64,000 nt of DNA from Pontederia crassipes (Eukaryota; Streptophyta; Magnoliopsida; Commelinales; Pontederiaceae). The stretch lies in assembly GCA_030549335.1 (NCBI GenBank), contig CM060191.1, positions 1,803,001 through 1,867,000 of the forward strand, in the 5' to 3' direction. Positions 61,001-64,000 of this stretch are shown piece by piece. The notes beneath the pieces are model-generated. The model saw nothing but the letters and a program-made list of their open reading frames with translations. It made no database searches and had not been told where the DNA came from. A program made the position numbers and the translations under genes. The first letter of the stretch is position 1. The number at the start of each line of letters is the position of its first letter.

Positions 61001-63902
61001 ATTTTAATTTTCTCATTTTCTTTACCCCAACAATTATAGGTTTTGGCTAGCTATATGAATTATCAAAGTTCTCTGCAGACTGGGTCGTATGATCAAATAT
61101 TCATATAGTATATGAATGAATCAAATGGATGGTATCGTGACATGCTATGCAAAGTTCAAAATGTTTCTAACACTAATATTCTGTTGTATGAATTCAGACA
61201 CAGTTATAATGGGAAAAAATGTAACTGCTTTTTTTAGACTAGTACATATGTCCATACAACATCAACTCTGCAGTTTTTGGGAGCATGAGTGGACACCCGG
61301 AGGAACCCTGACTGAGTTTTTCACCATACCGACATCACTTGTGATTGAACCGATGGCATTAGCATCTAACTAATGGGCAATGCCAGGAGCCGAGGAGTCT
61401 GGCTCTTGGACACCTATGCTTCACAAGGACCTCTTTAACCAACGCTTCTCATAACTTCTAGCCTTGCCGGTTCAGATATTGGGATATCACCAAAGCAGAT
61501 GGTTGGTTGTGGATCGTTGGAAAACTATTCAGCCAGGGGTGTGTGCTTACACATGCTCCTAGTGGGCACTGTTATAGATACATTCAGAGGAAACTGCCAA
61601 CGCATTTGAAAATGACACCGACTTCACAAGGTCAAAGTTTTTGCTTGGCTTATGATTATGTCAGGATCCTCGTTCAAATATATAGGGCAAATTAACTCTT
61701 ACATCTCTTGTGCACTATGTGGAGTGTCAGCAGAGGATATTGCCGTCTCTTCTTCGAGTGCCCCAGAGGTACGGGGATGGTGAGGTGCACAGGAGTGGAT
61801 CCCTCGACGATGGATGGTTTTTGGAGGACGCTCGGCAGATGGGGGCAATCAGGACTGGAGGCATTCAATGATCATGGCCCTGGTGGCCAATGTCTTTAGC
61901 ATAACCATACTATTTGGGGAAGAGAGGTGCTACGTAGAGACCATTGTACATCACGCCTCTATTTTTTTGGACGAGTGGCAAGGTTGATAGACCTTTCTTT
62001 ATACACGCATGTCAATTCTAATATATAGTGGATGACTACAACAATCCTCAATCATCCTTTCTTTTGTCAAAAGAAAAAACATCAGCCCTGCAGTGAAGCA
62101 TGAAGATTATTTCCACAGAATTTGCTGAAGGTGTGATTTCATTTCTAAATGGCATTTCTCATATCCCACTATCAGTATTCAAATGAAAGGATGACTGGTC
62201 ATTTAAAAAAATGTACTTAGAAAGAGCGTGAGTGGGAATCAACTTTACCTATATGCAACTGCATTAACTTTTCACCAAGAGAACAAGAGAGTGTTGTAAA
62301 TGATCCACACCTAGAAGATTCTTTGTATTCAGCTACTTGTAAGAGAGTTAATGAATGTCCATCTAACATGACAGTCAACGCAGAAGCAGACTCAATTCGT
62401 ATCTGTTAAGAAAAAAGAAAGAAAAACTGAAGACTCACACTACATAAGATCACTGGAAATTTCACAAGCAAGCTAGTTTTTTCTATGACAATCCATATGT
62501 TGAGGGGACAAGGGTCGCATATCATAAGAACTAGGGATGGAAGTTCAGACCAAGCAGCACACAATGAAATGCTACATAAGTCAATCCAATACCCATTCAC
62601 GCTTGGAGATGAAATTAAACTAGTTCAGTTTGTTTCAAAAGAAGAATTCCTGATCCAACTCAGGATGACTATTTTGCCTTCAATAAATGGTATAACTACA
62701 TAAGTCAATCCAATACCCATTCACGCTTGCAGACGAGATTGAACTAGTTCAATTTGTTTCAAAAAAAAATCCTGATCCAACTCAGAATGATTATGTTGCC
62801 TTCAATAAATGGTATAAAATGTTATTTTAGAGAAAAATGTCCATTTTACCCAAATACCCTTTTTTTGAAAGTGAAATAACCATTTTAGTAACAACGAACT
62901 TTTTGACCCAAATACCCCAAAATTTTACCATTGGCAAGTGACTGGACCAAAAAACCAAGATACCACCATTGATAAAGAGCACAGTAGACTTGTTGTTTGG
63001 GCGCATGTATGGTGATGCAACAATGTAAATGTAGATGGTCTAGTGTTTAGAAAGTAATCCTAACTGTAATATTATATTGATCTTTTCTTATCTAGACTCA
63101 TCAATGTCCAGTAGTGTTTGCGCGAGAGTAGAATGGTAACCATCAAGAATTGAACTTGGAACTACTAGTTGTTATCTTATGACACGACTCTGCTAACCAA
63201 TTATGCCAACATTGTCACCTTTTGTTGATTTTGATGCCACAATAGAGAACCTTTTAAAAGGTGTCTTAAACCAATGGTTGATAAACCCATGAAAAAAGTA
63301 GTATAGTGCAATACTCAATAAAATTATAAAATATCGTAGAAAATATATAATATATGAAAATATATTCAAGATTGTTGTAACATCATAGAAAAGTCAATAG
63401 TATTATAATGAACTTTACATTAGCAAATATATTTTAAAAATTATACAAAAATGTTAGTTTTTATGAAGAAAAATATTATTATACTATAATTATCTTATTG
63501 AGGGTAATATGAATATAGATATTATATGTTTCAATATGATAAAAAAATATTATAGAAGAAAAGTTTTTCCCTCATTATTGTCATAACAAATACATTGCAA
63601 ATTAGGATGTTGGACTATCATTTCGCCAAGTACTAGCCAAAATTGTTGAATTTTTGGCCATACAAAATCAGTATCAACACCAAAATGTAATATTTTCGCC
63701 AATCAAGAAAGGACAACGAATCAGCCAATCTATTGGTGATACAATGCATCCAAATAGGCACTAATTATGATCCGAAGTTAAAGATGTTAAAGGACATATC
63801 ATGAACATGGATTTTTGTCCCCAAAACAAGAAATGAATTTTCATTAATACCTTTATCACAGGATCAAAGATCAAACAGTTCATGAGTGTCGCCGGATGCC
63901 TC
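46003..63902 (-). CDS. HEATR6: HEAT repeat-containing protein 6 homologue (DUF4042), 5' end outside window
   Basis: Twenty exons join in phase to about 749 residues: 63902-63851, 62402-62249, 60870-60783, 60450-60348, 60253-60163, 56888-56791, 56163-55969, 54507-54256, 52866-52771, 52670-52576, 52478-52415, 52332-52245, 52174-52101, 51854-51769, 51670-51577, 51364-51291, 50237-50131, 46642-46524, 46430-46356, 46248-46003. The first part is the DUF4042 region (MNCLIFDPVIKIRIESASAL, then LQVAEYKESSRCGSFTTLSC, then LISATPYARM). HEAT repeats follow: AIPSVRSAACRAIGVMTCFP, VRITASWAVANICDSLRR, IKSNAVRALGNLSRFIQLSE, VQWNVCHALSNLFMNE and IRIHAAIALAVP. It ends DDILTQSH. The wording fits the HEATR6 / plant ARM-repeat superfamily; full-length plant proteins are near 1,180 residues, so roughly the N-terminal third lies beyond the right edge. 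The cellular role is poorly known; such repeats act as protein-binding scaffolds. All junctions read as GT-AG. Confidence 0.9.
46868..49820 (-). mobile_element. RTE-clade LINE (2.95 kb), recent, in a HEATR6 intron
   Basis: Flanked by the perfect 10-bp repeat tgtattaata (46858-46867 and 49821-49830). Minus-strand order: endonuclease (KVILGSWNIGTLNGKRLEVA, LCLQETRWVG, GEDLNGHVGKE; about 49700-48930), reverse transcriptase (GPDGIPIEVWKCLG, NYRGIKLMSH, MTFIDLEKAFDRVPRDVLW, CMLFADDIVLLADSREE with the FADD catalytic core; about 48260-47500), then a C-terminal LRWFGHVQRR. It ends in a ttg repeat tail, as RTE elements do, not poly(A). The frame is interrupted by two in-frame stops (after ISAYAL near 49377 and after TVFD near 48928), both explicable as C-to-T changes, and by two frameshifts (near 48035 and 47350), so it is inactive. 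It is almost full length and lies in the host gene's orientation. Confidence 0.93.
51069..51131 (-). pseudogene. Decayed duplicate of HEATR6 exon 16
   Basis: The plus-strand text caagacataacacccagatt and what follows repeats the functional exon at 51291-51364 (VQWNVCHALSNLFMNETANL). The copy lacks one base in the ACT-GCA region, giving a frameshift, and lacks the first residues (VQW) and the acceptor, although the gtaatg donor side is kept. The flanking intron text (aatttatattc.ataattta, then ctcatcctt, then tttatagagaaaaaaa) is also duplicated, so the tandem unit is about 225 bases (about 50955-51131 and 51132-51356). Confidence 0.85.
54721..54759 (-). mobile_element. 39-bp RTE-tail micro-insertion with 17-bp target duplication
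   Basis: The insert acaacaacaacaaagcctta plus tcccactaggtggggtcgg is the last 39 bases of the RTE 3' end in reverse. The perfect 17-bp repeat tagtgaaatttataaca flanks it (54704-54720 and 54760-54776). It is an extreme 5' truncation during target-primed reverse transcription. Confidence 0.92.
56969..57009 (-). mobile_element. 41-bp RTE-tail micro-insertion with 16-bp target duplication
   Basis: caacaacaacaaagccttat and cccactaggtggggtcggct are flanked by the perfect 16-bp repeat agtcaaccagaaagaa (56953-56968 and 57010-57025). It is the same tail and the same strand as the insertion at 54721-54759, and it lies in another intron of the same gene. Confidence 0.92.
57176..57575 (+). mobile_element. 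L1-type LINE 3'-end fragment
   Basis: ttacatagagaacattatac followed by atcacatctcttcttttacc matches the end of the element at 61230-62090 (ctacgtagagaccattgtac, then atcacgcctct). It is diverged, carries no complete domain, and is antisense to HEATR6. Confidence 0.6.
57576..58332. other. Intronic DNA with unresolved repeat-like text
   Basis: From about 57990 to 58330 the text looks LTR- or promoter-like (tgtgataagataccac at about 58047, tataaatacatgcagcgg at about 58175). I could not find paired ends or flanking duplications, so no element is called. Confidence 0.3.
58351..58547 (+). mobile_element. SINE (197 bp) sharing the RTE 3' tail, Au-like
   Basis: The perfect 18-bp repeat tactactaataatagtta flanks it (58333-58350 and 58548-58565). 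The 5' part reads agccggtcccaagcccgg then ataaaggaggagggttg. The 3' part (gcggaatggcgtcgtatgat, then ccatgtagccgacccc, then acctagtgggataaggc and ttg repeats) is nearly identical to the last 75 bases of the RTE LINE at 46868-49820. This is the pattern of a plant SINE that uses the RTE machinery. An internally deleted RTE copy is the alternative. Confidence 0.78.
58835..59795 (+). mobile_element. L1-type LINE 3' fragment with zf-RVT domain
   Basis: Plus-strand text reads PLKFKIFAWLL, then TRVYKARWAPRNDTSCVLC, then DITHLFFDCPTSRGI across a frame change. These are the hallmarks of the zinc-binding domain at the end of plant L1 reverse transcriptases. It ends in a short A-rich tail (cttaaaaaaaac). 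The sequence aaaacagt occurs just before the start (about 58823) and just after the tail, a possible short target duplication. The 5' end is truncated, the frame is broken, and it lies antisense to HEATR6 in an intron. Confidence 0.75.
61230..62090 (+). mobile_element. L1-type LINE 3' fragment with decayed zf-RVT domain
   Basis: FFECPRGTGMVRC near 61760, and upstream text equivalent to VFAWLMIMSGSSF and CALCGVSAEDIA, mark the end of an L1-type reverse transcriptase. The tail (catcacgcctctattttttt onwards) matches that of the fragment at 57176-57575. It is broken by stops and frame changes and lies antisense to HEATR6 in an intron. Confidence 0.7.
62450..62815. repeat. Short tandem duplication in a HEATR6 intron
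   Basis: ctacataagtcaatccaata, then cccattcacgcttg, then gagatgaa..taaactagttca occur at about 62573-62688 and again at about 62696-62812. The period is about 123 bases and there are small differences. No coding content. Confidence 0.8.
62816..63850. other. AT-rich HEATR6 intron
   Basis: It lies between the exons at 62249-62402 and 63851-63902. No repeat end, exon or RNA gene was recognised. Confidence 0.5.
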
Positions 63903-64000
63903 CTGTTGCATTTTCACTAAAAGTTAAAGTTGCAATTAAGAAACCATCAAATACAACTGTAGTGATTGCGGAAATTAAAGCCAAAATACTTTGGTTGCAG

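Overview
The window is nuclear DNA of a flowering plant. The genes are split by short GT-AG introns, the intergenic DNA is AT-rich, plant transposons (CACTA, hAT MITEs, RTE and L1 LINEs, a SINE, an Athila-type fossil) fill much of it, and scraps of plastid DNA are inserted. The plastid scraps include ycf2, a gene lost from grass plastids, so a non-grass lineage is likely; a non-grass monocot is my guess and is not proven. All gene models come from reading splice sites and reading frames by eye.

Region 1 (1-28.7 kb) is a small cluster of four divergent NAC-type transcription factor genes. They are a partial gene on the minus strand at the left edge (1-426), a full model on the plus strand (1980-3403), and two on the minus strand (21558-23356 and 27112-28696). 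They share an altered first NAC block (FLRPRL / YLRPKL), the same splice point after HPQEL, an exon containing LV-C-I (LVLCTIQ / LVICAIF / WVLCTIQ) and, in three of them, a last exon with an LTD...GHG motif. They look like local duplicates that are now decaying in different ways. Between them lie nested repeats: CACTA elements with cgacgg-type subterminal repeats, two solo LTRs, an old Athila-type Ty3/gypsy fossil, and a patchwork of three plastid fragments (rrn16, ycf2, trnR-ACG).

Region 2 (28.7-45.4 kb) is AT-rich. It holds a hAT-like MITE, a second plastid ycf2 fragment, a complete five-exon gene for a PMT16/17/18-type putative methyltransferase (34754-37645, minus), a second hAT-like MITE, and long stretches where I see no gene.

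Region 3 (45.4-64 kb) is one large minus-strand gene. Twenty exons could be placed, giving about 749 C-terminal residues of the plant homologue of HEAT repeat-containing protein 6 (HEATR6, DUF4042 type); its start lies beyond the right edge. Its introns collect retroposons: a 2.95-kb RTE LINE with a perfect 10-bp target-site duplication, two tiny RTE-tail insertions of about 40 bp with perfect 16-17 bp duplications, a SINE sharing the RTE tail with an 18-bp duplication, three L1-type 3' ends, and a decayed copy of one exon.

No operon-like or defence-like system was found. The most informative signals are the NAC cluster, the plastid patchwork, and the series of RTE-tail insertions of graded size.
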